A stretch of 64,000 bases of DNA, taken from contig MGYJ01000017.1 of the NCBI GenBank assembly GCA_001801685.1, positions 47,282 through 111,281 on the forward strand, read 5' to 3'. Position numbers and translations under genes: made by a program. Positions 1 to 9,129 of the stretch are shown here, in pieces. Numbering within the stretch: position 1 is the first letter of the stretch; every line of letters begins with the position of its first letter. The stretch comes from Gammaproteobacteria bacterium RIFCSPHIGHO2_12_FULL_63_22 (lineage in GTDB: Bacteria > Pseudomonadota > Gammaproteobacteria > Xanthomonadales > Xanthomonadaceae). The notes below the pieces were generated by a model, which was not told the DNA's origin, did no database searches, and saw only the letters and a program-made list of their open reading frames with translations.

Positions 1-128
1 AACTGCGGCAAGCTGGCCAGCCCCATGCCCAGCACCCGGAATCGATAGGTCCGGTGCGGCAGCGAGCTGAGGTTTCGCGGGCTGAGGGCCGGCGTTGCGA
101 CAGCGGGACGATTGGCGGGCTTTGACAC
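1..128 (-). CDS. Partial protein at left edge, N-terminus only
   Basis: A reading frame enters from the left edge on the minus strand. The best start I see is GTG at 128-126, preceded at 13 bases by a GAGGGG purine run. About 42 residues are visible, rich in Pro, Ala, Ser and Arg and turning hydrophobic (GMGLASLPQ) at the edge, as ahead of a membrane segment. No family can be named from this much. A second frame with GTG closer to the purine run is also open, so both frame and start are uncertain. Confidence 0.35.
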   Translation of the reverse strand, partial: MSKPANRPAVATPALSPRNLSSLPHRTYRFRVLGMGLASLPQ

Positions 129-205
129 TGGCGTGCACGATCCCCTCAAGATGGCGCGCAGGATAGCGCATCCCTGAAATCGGGAATGTGATGGGGACAG
201 GGGTG

Positions 206-1804
206 TCAGAAGCCGCGGACCCTGGGCTCGATCCAGTCGGCTGCGCGCTGGGCGATCATCGCCACTACCGCGTTGGGATGGCCGCGGGGAACGCTCGGCA
301 TCACCGACGCATCGGCTACCCACAGTCCTTCCACGCCGCGCACGCGCAAATTTGAATCAACGACTGCGCGAGCATCCGAACCCATGCGGCACGTGCTGGA
401 AGGGTGGTACACGGTCTGCATTTCCCCAGCGGCGAACTCGAGGATCTGGGCATCCGTCTGCACCGATTCTCCCGGGCGAAGCTCGCCCGTGCCCAGCGCC
501 GACAACGGCGCGCTCGCGGCGATTTCCCGCGCCAGGCGCACACCCTTGCACATGACCGCTGCATCGATCCTGTCAGGGTCGCTGAGCAATCCGAAATCAA
601 TGGCGGGCGCGGCGAGCGGGTCGGCACTCTTGAATGCAAGGCGTCCACGCGACAGCGGCGCGACGACCGCCGCGCCGATGGAAAACGCGTGGACCCTGGG
701 CGGATCGAGGAACTGGTTTCGGTAGTCCAGGGGTGCGCAAATCAATTCGAGGTCCGGTGCCGGCACGGGACCGGGCCGGACCTGGGTGAAGGCAAACGCC
801 TCGATGCCATTTGACGCCAGCATGCCGCGCTTGAACAACAGATAGCGCATCACGTTGGCAATCGACTCGGCGCTCTTGAGTGTGTCCGAATTGCGCGCAC
901 CGAAGCTGATAGTCAGCACCGGATGGTCCTGCAGGTTTTCGCCTACCTCCGGCGAATCATGTTGGACGGCGATGCCGAGTCGTTCCAGCAGTGCGGCCGG
1001 TCCGATGCCGGAGTGGAACAGCAGTTGGGGTGATCCGAACGCACCGGCCGCGACTACGACGTTGCGCGATGCGTAGTTCGACTCCAGCCCCGCGCGCGAC
1101 ACCACCACGCCAGCGGCGCGTCCGCCTGCGATTGGAACGCGCGTCGCCTGCGCATCGGTGAGCACTTGCAGGTTCTCGCGTCGCATTGCCGGTTTCAGGT
1201 AGGCGTCGTACACGCTGTAGCGCTTGCCATCCTTGTGCGCGATCTCGCACAGCCACGCGCCGCTGAAGGCGCGGCCGTTGTATTGCCTCTGGTCACCCAG
1301 TCCGGCGTTGCGCGCGGCTTCCACGAACGCTCGCGACACCGGTCGCGCGTTGCGATTGGGCGAAACGAGCATCGGGCCGTCGTGCCCGCGGTTGTCCTGT
1401 CCGTCGCTGTCGAGCCATCGTTCCTGCGCACGAAACACGCCGGCCACGTCGGACCAGCCCCATCCTGCCGCGCCCATCGTTGCCCAGCCGTTGAAGTCGG
1501 CCGGATGGCACCACTGGTGGATCTGGGCATTCATGTTGGACGAGCCACCGAGCATCTTTCCGCGCGGCGTGAAGATGCGGCGTCCGCCCACCGCAAGCTG
1601 CGGTTCGCTTTCGAAGGCCCAGTCCAGCTTGCTCTTGAACAACTTGGTGAATCCGGCAGGAATCGAAACGAAGCGGTTGTTGGGAGCGGCGCCTGCTTCG
1701 ATCAGCAACACCTTGAGTCGACCCGAGCGGGTCAGGCGTTCGGCGAGCACACAGCCGGCGGTTCCGGCGCCGACGATGATCAGGTCGTAGTTGACGTTCG
1801 ACAT
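206..1804 (-). CDS. GMC family FAD-dependent oxidoreductase (choline dehydrogenase-like)
   Basis: This 532-residue protein should oxidise an alcohol with FAD as cofactor. The dinucleotide-binding GxGxxG (GAGTAG) is at residues 12-17, GMC signature 1 (PRGKMLGGSSNMN) near 80-92 and signature 2 (GAFGSPQLLFHSGIGP) near 253. The C-terminal catalytic region has His at about 467 (HPSSTCRMG) and a second His at about 509 (RGHPNAV). Length is normal for the family and there is no signal peptide, so it is cytoplasmic. BetA-type choline dehydrogenases share this layout, but no betaine genes are nearby and the substrate is unknown. It is transcribed away from the lipoprotein gene to its right. Confidence 0.93.
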   Translation of the reverse strand: MSNVNYDLIIVGAGTAGCVLAERLTRSGRLKVLLIEAGAAPNNRFVSIPAGFTKLFKSKLDWAFESEPQLAVGGRRIFTPRGKMLGGSSNMNAQIHQWCHPADFNGWATMGAAGWGWSDVAGVFRAQERWLDSDGQDNRGHDGPMLVSPNRNARPVSRAFVEAARNAGLGDQRQYNGRAFSGAWLCEIAHKDGKRYSVYDAYLKPAMRRENLQVLTDAQATRVPIAGGRAAGVVVSRAGLESNYASRNVVVAAGAFGSPQLLFHSGIGPAALLERLGIAVQHDSPEVGENLQDHPVLTISFGARNSDTLKSAESIANVMRYLLFKRGMLASNGIEAFAFTQVRPGPVPAPDLELICAPLDYRNQFLDPPRVHAFSIGAAVVAPLSRGRLAFKSADPLAAPAIDFGLLSDPDRIDAAVMCKGVRLAREIAASAPLSALGTGELRPGESVQTDAQILEFAAGEMQTVYHPSSTCRMGSDARAVVDSNLRVRGVEGLWVADASVMPSVPRGHPNAVVAMIAQRAADWIEPRVRGF

Positions 1805-1867
1805 GGTCGTTGCCTCCCTGATTCGCGCAAGATAGCACCGCTTCGATTAGCCCGGTATCCTCGCCGT

Positions 1868-2437
1868 ATGCGCCCCACATTCCAGATCATCTGGCTTGCG
1901 ATTGCATTGGCTTCCTGCAGCAAGAAGGAGCCGGCCAGCGGCTCGCAACCGAGACAGCCGGAGCTGGCGCCCGCGGTCGTTTCCGCGCCGGGGTGGGTGC
2001 TTGCCCTCGATGGCGAGGGCTTGCGCATCTTCAACAGCAACACGGGCGCTTCCCGCCTGCTTGCCTTTGGCGACGACGCCAGGCAATCGATGGAAACACT
2101 CGGCCGCGTGTTGGGTGAGCAACCGCCTGTCTCCGTGGAAAACGAAGAATGCCAGGTGGACTTTGCGCGCTGGAGCAACGGGCTGACCGTCTGGTCGTCG
2201 AATTCCCGATTCACCGGCTGGTCGGTTGCGCCAGGCTCGCCAACCTTGTCCACCGCCAGCGGCGTGAAGATCGGCTCCACCCGCGTCGAACTCGAGAGCG
2301 CCTACGACGCGGAGATCATGGAGTCGTCGCTCGGCACGGAATTCCTGGCCGGCGGGCTTGCGGGTGTGCTTGACTCGGCGCGTCCCGATGCGAAAATCAG
2401 CAATCTCTGGGCTGGCGAAACCTGCATCGCGCGATGA
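1868..2437 (+). CDS. Hypothetical lipoprotein
   Basis: This 189-residue protein starts with a short hydrophobic signal ending in a lipobox (LASC, Cys near residue 17), so it should be lipidated and placed in the envelope. The mature part has no motif I recognise; it looks like a mixed alpha/beta soluble domain after a Pro-rich linker. The start at 1868 is chosen because it begins the signal peptide. It is divergent from the GMC oxidoreductase and runs directly into the homocysteine methyltransferase gene, which suggests co-transcription but not a shared role. Confidence 0.75.
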   Translation: MRPTFQIIWLAIALASCSKKEPASGSQPRQPELAPAVVSAPGWVLALDGEGLRIFNSNTGASRLLAFGDDARQSMETLGRVLGEQPPVSVENEECQVDFARWSNGLTVWSSNSRFTGWSVAPGSPTLSTASGVKIGSTRVELESAYDAEIMESSLGTEFLAGGLAGVLDSARPDAKISNLWAGETCIAR

Positions 2438-2449
2438 ATGGGGGCGGGC

Positions 2450-3397
2450 ATGAAGTACCGCGAAAAATTGCCACAGCTGCATGGCGAACTGTTCCTCACC
2501 GATGGTGGCATCGAGACCACGCTGATCTTCCATGACGGGCTCGAGCTTCCCGATTTTGCGGCTTTCCACTTGTTGCAGGAACGAGACGGCACGGCGGCGC
2601 TGGAAAGGTATTTCCGCACCTACGCCGGGATCTCGAAGCGATTCTCGGCCGGACTCGTGCTGGAAAGCGCCACCTGGCGCGCCAATCCGGACTGGGCCTC
2701 CAGGCTTGGATATACGACAGAAGCATTGGCCGCCGCGAATCGCGCGGCCATCGAACTTCTGGAGCGTATTCGAGATGACTACGAAGATGCACACACACCT
2801 GTCGTGATCAGCGGCTGCGTCGGACCGCGCGGCGATGGCTATGTGCCCGGCCAGATGATGTCGGCCGACCAGGCGCGGGACTATCACCTGGCGCAAATCG
2901 AAGTCTTCGCGCACACCGCCGCCGACATGGCCAGCGCCATCACCATGAACTACGCCAACGAGGCCATCGGCATCGCGCGCGCCGCGGAGCTGATGCACCT
3001 GCCGGTGGCGATTTCCTTTACGGTTGAAACCGACGGCCACCTGCCCACCGGGCAAAGCCTGCGCTCGGCGATCACCGAGGTGGACGAAGCGACGGACGCG
3101 TATCCCAGCTACTACATGATCAACTGCGCGCACCCCAGCCATTTCGAGCACGCGCTCGATGACGGTGGCGCCTGGCTGGACCGGATCCACGGCTTGCGCG
3201 CCAACGCATCGCGCAAGAGCCACGCCGAATTGAACGAATCCGTCGACCTGGATATCGGCGACCCCGCGGAACTGGGCGCCGAATACGCCATGCTGACCCG
3301 CCGGATGCCGCGCTTGAATGTAATGGGCGGCTGCTGCGGCACCGACCATCGCCACGTCGAAAGCATCGCGGCCGCGTGTGCGCCGCTGTTCCGCTAG
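2450..3397 (+). CDS. Homocysteine S-methyltransferase family protein
   Basis: The family moves a methyl group to homocysteine, using Zn2+ bound by three Cys. The product of 315 residues opens with the typical LTDGGIETTLI block, has an early ligand Cys within MINCAHPSHFE, and ends with the paired ligands in MGGCCGTD. That is the complete ligand set of the Mmum/YagD-type and BHMT group. The start at 2450 is preferred over 2438 because it is preceded by a GGGGGCGGGC purine run. The methyl donor (S-methylmethionine, betaine or another) cannot be read from sequence. The gene follows the lipoprotein gene with almost no gap. Confidence 0.9.
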   Translation: MKYREKLPQLHGELFLTDGGIETTLIFHDGLELPDFAAFHLLQERDGTAALERYFRTYAGISKRFSAGLVLESATWRANPDWASRLGYTTEALAAANRAAIELLERIRDDYEDAHTPVVISGCVGPRGDGYVPGQMMSADQARDYHLAQIEVFAHTAADMASAITMNYANEAIGIARAAELMHLPVAISFTVETDGHLPTGQSLRSAITEVDEATDAYPSYYMINCAHPSHFEHALDDGGAWLDRIHGLRANASRKSHAELNESVDLDIGDPAELGAEYAMLTRRMPRLNVMGGCCGTDHRHVESIAAACAPLFR

Positions 3398-3430
3398 GCG
3401 CCGGCTCTCGGCGTTGGCGTCGCGCGCAAT

Positions 3431-3901
3431 TCAAGCCCCGCGCATGCGCAGGGTCAGGCCCTTCAGGAAATTACGCAGGATCTGGTCGCCGCAGGCGCGG
3501 AAGTGCTTGTGGTCGGGCTGGCGGAACAGGGCCGACAGTTCCGGCTTCGAAACCGGGAACCCTGCTTCCTCGAACACCTGGTGCATGTCCACGTCCTTCA
3601 TCTCGAAGGCGACGCGCAGCTTCTTCAGCACCACGTTGTTGGTGATGCGCTTCTCCACCGGCCGCGGTGGCTGGTTCGGATCCTTGCCGCGGAAATGCAC
3701 GACCAGTCCGTCCAGGAAATGCGCGAACACGCGGTCGCTGCATTCGGCATAACCTTCATCCATGTCCTTCTTGAGGAAGGCCTGCACCTGGTCCTGGTCG
3801 AGGGCAAGGTCGGCGTCAGCCAGTTTCGCGATCTCGACGATCTTGCTGTCGCTGAGGTCCAGCATGTAGCGGATGCTGCGCAGGATGTCGTTGTTGGTCA
3901 T
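3431..3901 (-). CDS. DUF1456 protein (YehS-like)
   Basis: This 156-residue protein has two copies of the DUF1456 unit. Each starts with an NNDILR or ITNNVVLKKLR helix followed by an acidic helix and a Phe-Leu-rich block (AHFLDGLVVHFRG and RNFLKGLTLRMRG). E. coli YehS has the same two-unit layout and length. Its biochemical role is not established, so none is assigned here. It is convergent with the preceding methyltransferase gene and divergent from the GNAT gene, and it stands as a single transcription unit. Confidence 0.9.
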   Translation of the reverse strand: MTNNDILRSIRYMLDLSDSKIVEIAKLADADLALDQDQVQAFLKKDMDEGYAECSDRVFAHFLDGLVVHFRGKDPNQPPRPVEKRITNNVVLKKLRVAFEMKDVDMHQVFEEAGFPVSKPELSALFRQPDHKHFRACGDQILRNFLKGLTLRMRGA

Positions 3902-3966
3902 GGTGTGGAGGATACGCCAACTGCCCGGTTTTGCCTTGGGCGCGGCACAGGCGGGATAATCGGGGC

Positions 3967-4659
3967 ATGCACCCGCTCGACAACCCGGTCTGGCAATCGC
4001 TCCACACGCGGCATCGCGGATTCGCGCGCGTGTCGGCTGGGGTCGCGCGCTATCCGGCGGACGTCGCGCCGTTCCTGGCGGTGGACCCCGCGCAATCCAT
4101 TCAACTGGACGCGCTCACCGCGCTGGTTGATCCCGATGAGTCGGTGCTTATCGTAGGTCCCGCACCCGTGGTGGATGCCGGTTGGCAGCTGGAATTGCTG
4201 GAGCCCATTGCGCAGATGGTGTGCGAGCAACGCATCGCACCGGCGCCGGACCCCGGCTTCATCGAGCTTGAAGCGCAACATCGCGATGACCTGCTGGAAC
4301 TGACCTCACTGGTCTATCCGCACTATTTCCGCCCGCGCACGCCTGACATGGGCCGATATATCGGCATCTACGACGGCTCCAGATTGGCTGCCATGGCGGG
4401 CGAACGCATGGGCTTCGACGGCCACCAGGAAATCAGCGCGGTGTGCACGCATCCCGATTATCTCGGCCGCGGCCTGGCGCAGCGGCTGGTGACGGAATTG
4501 ACCAACGCCAGTCTCGATGCCGGCGAGCTTCCGTTCCTGCACGTGAGCAATCGCAATGTTCGCGCGAAGGCGCTCTACGAGCGCCTCGGCTATGTGCAGC
4601 GCATCGATATCAATTTGTGGTCGCTGAAACGATTGCCGAACAAGGGTGACGCGCCATGA
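3967..4659 (+). CDS. GNAT family N-acetyltransferase
   Basis: The acetyl-CoA-binding core lies in the C-terminal half of this 230-residue protein: motif A is the CTHPDYLGRGLAQRL segment around residues 160-175, followed by the N-rich HVSNRNVRAKALYERLGY segment typical of motif B. The first 90 residues are a family-specific extension. The acceptor is unknown. The start ATG at 3967 lies just upstream of the conserved N-terminus. The stop overlaps the start of the next gene by 4 bases, so the two are probably translationally coupled. Confidence 0.88.
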   Translation: MHPLDNPVWQSLHTRHRGFARVSAGVARYPADVAPFLAVDPAQSIQLDALTALVDPDESVLIVGPAPVVDAGWQLELLEPIAQMVCEQRIAPAPDPGFIELEAQHRDDLLELTSLVYPHYFRPRTPDMGRYIGIYDGSRLAAMAGERMGFDGHQEISAVCTHPDYLGRGLAQRLVTELTNASLDAGELPFLHVSNRNVRAKALYERLGYVQRIDINLWSLKRLPNKGDAP

Positions 4660-5531
4660 AAGCCATCTACAACGCCGCCAATCCGATCGACGCGCAACTC
4701 GTGTCGGACTTGCTGGCCGATGCGGGCATCGAGGCGCATGTGCAGGGCAGCTTCCTGGTGGGTGGCATAGGCGAGCTGCCTGCCGGCGAGATGATGCGGA
4801 TCTGGGTGGCGGATGAGGTCGCCGACGAGGCGAAGAAACTCATTGCCCAATCCAGCCGCGGCGATGGCGCCGATACACTCGAAATGGAGTCGATGCCCGC
4901 CTTGCGCGCATCGTGGCGGCGCATGTGGTCGGCGCTCGGTGCGCCGGGCAATGGGCTGGCATTGATGGAGCGCCTGCTGGACGCCTGGTCGGAACCACGA
5001 CGGCGCTATCACACGCTGCAACACCTGGCCGACTGCATCGCGCAACTCGAGCCGCACCTGGGCATCGCCCAGCATCCGGGCGAAGTCGAGTTCGCGCTGT
5101 GGATGCACGACGCGATCTATGACGTGAGGGGCAAGGACAACGAACTGCGTAGCGCGCAGTGGGCTGCGCGGGAACTCCAGGCAATCGGCCAGCCGCAGGC
5201 GGTGGTCGATCGCGTGCACAGGCTGGTGATGGCGACTTGCCACGACGCACTGCCACGCACGCCCGACGAGCAGTTGCTGGTGGACGTGGACCTGTCGATC
5301 CTGGGTGCAGCGCCGGCGCGCTTCGACGACTACGAGGCGCAGGTCCGCGAGGAGTACGCGTGGGTTCCGGGCTGGGTCTTCCGGCGCAAACGCCGCGAGA
5401 TACTTGCGCAATTCCTTTCGCGCGAGACCTTGTTCAACACCGAGGCATTTCGAAACGGGTTTGAAGCGCAGGCGCGATCGAACCTGCAGCGTTCCATCAG
5501 CGCGCCCAGGCCCTGGTGGCGACGCGCTTAG
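4656..5531 (+). CDS. DUF2007 domain fused to an HD-like hydrolase domain
   Basis: Residues 1-68 are a DUF2007 (putative signal-transducing) domain with the usual pattern of a short beta strand, AQLVSDLLADAGIEAHV and a glycine-rich loop before MRIWV. Residues 85-290 resemble the predicted metal-dependent HD superfamily phosphohydrolases: RRRYHTLQHL supplies a His, ALWMHDAIYD the HD pair, and DVDLSILGA a later Asp. The two domains are usually separate proteins. Substrate and partner are unknown. The gene overlaps the upstream GNAT gene by 4 bases and meets the response regulator gene tail to tail. Confidence 0.82.
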   Translation: MKAIYNAANPIDAQLVSDLLADAGIEAHVQGSFLVGGIGELPAGEMMRIWVADEVADEAKKLIAQSSRGDGADTLEMESMPALRASWRRMWSALGAPGNGLALMERLLDAWSEPRRRYHTLQHLADCIAQLEPHLGIAQHPGEVEFALWMHDAIYDVRGKDNELRSAQWAARELQAIGQPQAVVDRVHRLVMATCHDALPRTPDEQLLVDVDLSILGAAPARFDDYEAQVREEYAWVPGWVFRRKRREILAQFLSRETLFNTEAFRNGFEAQARSNLQRSISAPRPWWRRA

Positions 5532-5929
5532 TCGGCGGACTTCGAGTTGGCCCGCAGCCGCAACAGGTTGCGAACGTTCAGGCCAAGCTCGGCCGGATCG
5601 ATCGGCTTGGTCAGGTAGGCTTCCACGCCGGTGCTGAGCCCCACCACCTTCGCAGCGCGGCCTGAGTGTCCGGTCACCATGATGATGGGGATGTCGGCGG
5701 TGTCGGAATTGGACTTGAGCAGATGCGCCACTTCGTAACCATCCATTCCCGGCATGGTGATGTCGAGCACGATCAAGTCGGGCAGGCGTTCGGCGATCTT
5801 CATCAGCGCATGCTTGCCGTTGTCGGCGCTGTCGGTGATGTAGCCCTCGCCTTGCAGGAAGAGTTCGAGCGCGTCGCGGCTGCCGAATTGGTCGTCAACG
5901 ACCAGGATGCGGGAATTCTTCGTGCTCAT
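5528..5929 (-). CDS. Single-domain response regulator (CheY-like)
   Basis: This 133-residue protein is a receiver domain only. It carries the acidic pair near the start (VVDDQ), the phospho-acceptor Asp in LIVLDITMPGMDG, the Thr in IIMVTGHSG and the Lys-Pro in YLTKPID. There is no output domain, so it must signal by binding a partner. No histidine kinase is adjacent, so it is an orphan here. The start at 5929 is used because it lies directly before the first receiver strand. Confidence 0.93.
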   Translation of the reverse strand: MSTKNSRILVVDDQFGSRDALELFLQGEGYITDSADNGKHALMKIAERLPDLIVLDITMPGMDGYEVAHLLKSNSDTADIPIIMVTGHSGRAAKVVGLSTGVEAYLTKPIDPAELGLNVRNLLRLRANSKSAD

Positions 5930-5945
5930 GCTGGCTGGTCCGATG

Positions 5946-6167
5946 TCATTGGTTGATGTCCCCGGCCTTGGGCCACGAGGCACGGCTGAGGTAAAGCTGA
6001 ACAAGCTGGCTGTCACGGCCGACTTCGCGCATCGCATTCCGGATCCGGGCCTCGGTAGCGCCCAGTCGCTCGCTCCAATAATGGACTAAAGCGGCGTCCG
6101 CCATGTCAACGATGGTGGGCGGAAAGCTTGAAACAGCGCTTCCGCGGCTAGGCGGTGGAGGGGTCAT
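5946..6167 (-). CDS. Small DUF3606-like protein
   Basis: This predicted 73-residue protein ends with a segment (MADAALVHYWSERLGATEAR, then IRNAMREVG) that matches the pattern of DUF3606: a Tyr-Trp motif, an amphipathic helix and a turn before ALxxAVxxVG. The role of DUF3606 proteins is unknown. The first 20 residues are Pro- and Ser-rich, and an internal ATG at 6104 would give the bare domain, so the start is uncertain. It lies 16 bases upstream of the response regulator on the same strand and may share its transcript. Confidence 0.65.
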   Translation of the reverse strand: MTPPPPSRGSAVSSFPPTIVDMADAALVHYWSERLGATEARIRNAMREVGRDSQLVQLYLSRASWPKAGDINQ

Positions 6168-6234
6168 GGCTTCGATGGCATATGCCTCACGGAGGGTTGA
6201 AACCAACGTTACGCCTAGCCGATGAACCGCAGCC

Positions 6235-6254
6235 CCATGCCGGGCCCGGCATGG
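6235..6254. repeat. Perfect 20-bp palindrome, possible operator
   Basis: The sequence from 6235 to 6254 is its own reverse complement over 20 bases, centred on GGGCCC and flanked by CCATGCC and GGCATGG. It sits 54 bases before the TPR lipoprotein start and just before a TACAGT that could be a -10 element. A regulator-binding site is an inference; no repressor gene is adjacent. Confidence 0.5.
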
Positions 6255-6307
6255 ATGCGCTACAGTCGGGGCATCGCGCAATGCCGCGAATTCTTTGGGG
6301 AAAGAAA

Positions 6308-7039
6308 ATGCGGATCGTCTTCGGCCTGCTGCTGGTGGGCCTTCTTGCCACGGGCTGTGCAAAGATCCAGGAAGAGCTTCTTGGCGCCGACACCAAGGCT
6401 TGCGCAAGCGAGACCAACGATGTCGCCACGGCGCTAGCCGCCTGCGAGAAGCTGGTCGCGGCGGGCAACTCCGACAGCAAGGCCCTGGCCCACCTGTATT
6501 TCATGCGTGGCTTCCAGAAGCTTCGGAAAGACGATGCCCCGGCCGCGTTGAAGGACCTGGATGAGTCGATCCGGCTCGACCCCGGCCAGTGGATCGTTTT
6601 TGCGAATCGATCGAACGTGCTGTCCAACCTCGGCGAGCACGACCGCGCCTTTGCTGATGTCAGCCGCGCAATCGAGCTGGACGGTCGCGATTTTCGACTC
6701 TACGGACAGCGCTGCTGGATTCGCGCCGTGCAAGTCCGCGAGCTGGACACGGCCCTGGCCGACTGCACGAAAGCCCTGGATGGCAATCCGGAGGACTGGA
6801 ACTCCTTCAACAGCCGAGGCTTCGTCCAGTTCCGCATGGGCAAGTTCAAGGAAGCGATTGCCGACTACGACGCGGCCATCGCCGGCGACCCGAGCGTCGC
6901 CTCGTCCTACCTGATTCGCGGCATGGCCAAGCGGGCGCTGGCTGACAACGCCGGCGCCGACGCCGACATCGCCGAAGCCAGGTCGAAGGACGCTGGCGTG
7001 GCCGATCGTTATGCGGGCTACGGCGTGGTCGTGCAGTAG
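6308..7039 (+). CDS. TPR-repeat lipoprotein
   Basis: The 243-residue product begins with a signal peptide and lipobox (LLATGC, Cys near residue 17). The rest consists of tetratricopeptide-type helix pairs, for example AALKDLDESIRLDPGQWIVF, AFADVSRAIELDGRDFRLYG and EAIADYDAAIAGDPSVASSY, about four to five repeats. It probably forms a periplasmic protein-protein scaffold. The start at 6308 has a GGGGAAAG purine run upstream. The partner is unknown. Confidence 0.85.
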   Translation: MRIVFGLLLVGLLATGCAKIQEELLGADTKACASETNDVATALAACEKLVAAGNSDSKALAHLYFMRGFQKLRKDDAPAALKDLDESIRLDPGQWIVFANRSNVLSNLGEHDRAFADVSRAIELDGRDFRLYGQRCWIRAVQVRELDTALADCTKALDGNPEDWNSFNSRGFVQFRMGKFKEAIADYDAAIAGDPSVASSYLIRGMAKRALADNAGADADIAEARSKDAGVADRYAGYGVVVQ

Positions 7040-7167
7040 CCGGGTCGCGCGACGGAGTCCGTTGCGAATCCATGACGCCCGCGATCGGTCAAAGGACTAT
7101 CGCGCGCTGCAGCAGGCCTGTTATACGTTTACCCCACCCCCGGCCAAGCCCTGGAATTGGAATCCTG

Positions 7168-9129
7168 ATGCCACCACTTCGTTTGCTTGGCGCACTAACT
7201 GTCGCGTTCGCGTTTGCCGGTCCCATCGCCTTCGCCAAGTCACCGGTGACCGCAGACGAGGTCACTCGCAGCCTCCTGCGCGAACCCGAGTTCAACCAGA
7301 TATCAATCTCGCCCAACGGCAAGCTGCTGGCCATCGCCCGCACCACCGGCAAGGTCGCCAGCGTCACGCTGCACAAGCGCGAGGACTTCGCACCCATCAT
7401 CACCTTCGACCCGGGTGCGAATGGCGCAATTACTGATCTGTCCTGGGTGGACGATTCGCGCCTGATCATCGGCGCCACGCGAATCGATCCGGTGGATGGC
7501 TATGCGGCGATCGAACCGATCCTGGTCATCATGCCCACCGATGGCTCGAAGCCGTTCGAGTTGCCCGGCAATTTCTTTGCGGTGGTGAAGGACGATCCGG
7601 ACCACATCCTGGTCTATACCTGCGGCTTCCATCCCGATGGCGGCGGCTGCAACGTGCCGGAGATTCGCAAGTCCGACATCAAGCGCCTGATCAAGCGCGG
7701 CGAACTGATGCTGTCGGGCCCCAAGGACACGCAGCTGATTGCCAACCGCCAGGCCAATGCCGGCTTCGCCATCAAGTGGGAGGACGACGGCACCAGCAAG
7801 GCGTATGTGCGCGCTGCCGGCAATGCCGAGTGGACGCTGATCAACGATGGCAGCAAGTCCGGGCTGGAAGTGATTCCGATCGCGGTGGCGCGCGATGGTT
7901 CGTCGGGCTTCCTGCAAAGCCAGCGCAAGCAGGGCCCGGACGTGATCGAGCGTTACGAGTTCGCCACCGGCAAGCGCACCGAGCTTTACGCCGATCCCGA
8001 TACCGACCCGGTAGATTATGTCGGCTCGCTCGACGGCAAGGAATTGATCGGCGCGCTGTACGGGCCGACCCAGCCCAAGTACCACTTCTGGCGACCCGAC
8101 GATGCCGACGCGAAGATGCTCGCGGAACTGCAGACGGCCTTCCCGGGCAGGCTGGCCGATGTCGCCAGCGCCAGCAAGGACGGCAACATGCTGGTGGTGT
8201 TCGTCTACAGCGATCGCGAACCGGGCGCGTATTACCTGTTCGATCGCGTGGCGCGCAAGGCGAAGATCATCACCCGCAGCCGGCCCTGGATCGACCCGCT
8301 GAAACAAGGCACGCAGAAGGGCGTGTCCTTCGCCTCGCGCGACGGCCTGGCCTTGCATGGCTTGTTGACGCTGCCACCCGGCTCGTCGGGCAAGAACCTG
8401 CCGCTGGTCGTGCTTCCGCATGGCGGGCCCTACGAGGTAACCGATGTCTGGGGCTACGATCCGGAATTGCAGATCCTGGCGCAACACGGCTATGCGGTGT
8501 TGCAGGTGAACTTCCGCGGCTCGGGCGGCTACGGGCGCGAGTTCACCGACCGAGGTACGCGACAGTGGGGGCGCGCGATGCAGGACGATGTGACCGACGC
8601 GACCAAGTGGGCGATCGCGCAGGGCATCGCCGATGCGAAGCGGATCTGCATCTACGGCGCCAGCTATGGCGCTTACGCGGCGTTGATGGCGCCGATTCGC
8701 GAGCCCGGCCTTTACCAGTGTGCGGTCGGCCTGTCCGGTGTGTTCGACCTGGCCAAGATGTACAAGTGGGGCAGCATCCGGCGCAGCGATTTCGGCAAGC
8801 TCTACCTCAAGCGCGTGCTGGGCGAAGACCAGGCCGAGCTCGCGGCCAATTCGCCCGCGCACCTGGCCGACAAGATCGGCGTGCCGGTGTTGCTGGCCCA
8901 CGGCGCGCGCGATGCCCGCGTGGACGTGAAGCATGCCAAGCTGATGGCGGCGGAACTGGCCAAGCGCAGGCAGTCGGTTGAACTGATCGAATATTCGGCG
9001 ACCGGCCACAGCCTGGTGCTGGAGCGGCACCAACTGGATTTCTACGCGCGACTGGTGCTGTTCCTGGACAAGTACATCGGTCCGGCAGCGGGCAGCACCG
9101 CAACGGCCGGCACGACGTCGGGCGGCTAG
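7168..9129 (+). CDS. S9 family prolyl oligopeptidase-type peptidase, secreted
   Basis: The 653-residue protein has a signal peptide (cleavage likely near AFA-KSP), a beta-propeller-like N-terminal half and a C-terminal alpha/beta hydrolase. The catalytic Ser is in GASYGAYAA, the Asp in GARDARVD and the His in ATGHSLVLE. An oxyanion-type LPHGGPYEV motif precedes them. Members act as acylaminoacyl or dipeptidyl peptidases on oligopeptides. The start at 7168 is chosen for its signal peptide; the frame is open further upstream. The stop overlaps the convergent radical SAM gene by 4 bases. Confidence 0.93.
   Translation: MPPLRLLGALTVAFAFAGPIAFAKSPVTADEVTRSLLREPEFNQISISPNGKLLAIARTTGKVASVTLHKREDFAPIITFDPGANGAITDLSWVDDSRLIIGATRIDPVDGYAAIEPILVIMPTDGSKPFELPGNFFAVVKDDPDHILVYTCGFHPDGGGCNVPEIRKSDIKRLIKRGELMLSGPKDTQLIANRQANAGFAIKWEDDGTSKAYVRAAGNAEWTLINDGSKSGLEVIPIAVARDGSSGFLQSQRKQGPDVIERYEFATGKRTELYADPDTDPVDYVGSLDGKELIGALYGPTQPKYHFWRPDDADAKMLAELQTAFPGRLADVASASKDGNMLVVFVYSDREPGAYYLFDRVARKAKIITRSRPWIDPLKQGTQKGVSFASRDGLALHGLLTLPPGSSGKNLPLVVLPHGGPYEVTDVWGYDPELQILAQHGYAVLQVNFRGSGGYGREFTDRGTRQWGRAMQDDVTDATKWAIAQGIADAKRICIYGASYGAYAALMAPIREPGLYQCAVGLSGVFDLAKMYKWGSIRRSDFGKLYLKRVLGEDQAELAANSPAHLADKIGVPVLLAHGARDARVDVKHAKLMAAELAKRRQSVELIEYSATGHSLVLERHQLDFYARLVLFLDKYIGPAAGSTATAGTTSGG

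Noticed and set aside
1847..3355. 502-codon minus-strand frame over the lipoprotein and methyltransferase genes
   Set aside because: The plus-strand genes have a lipobox and zinc-ligand motifs; the antisense product is Arg/His/Val-rich with no domain.
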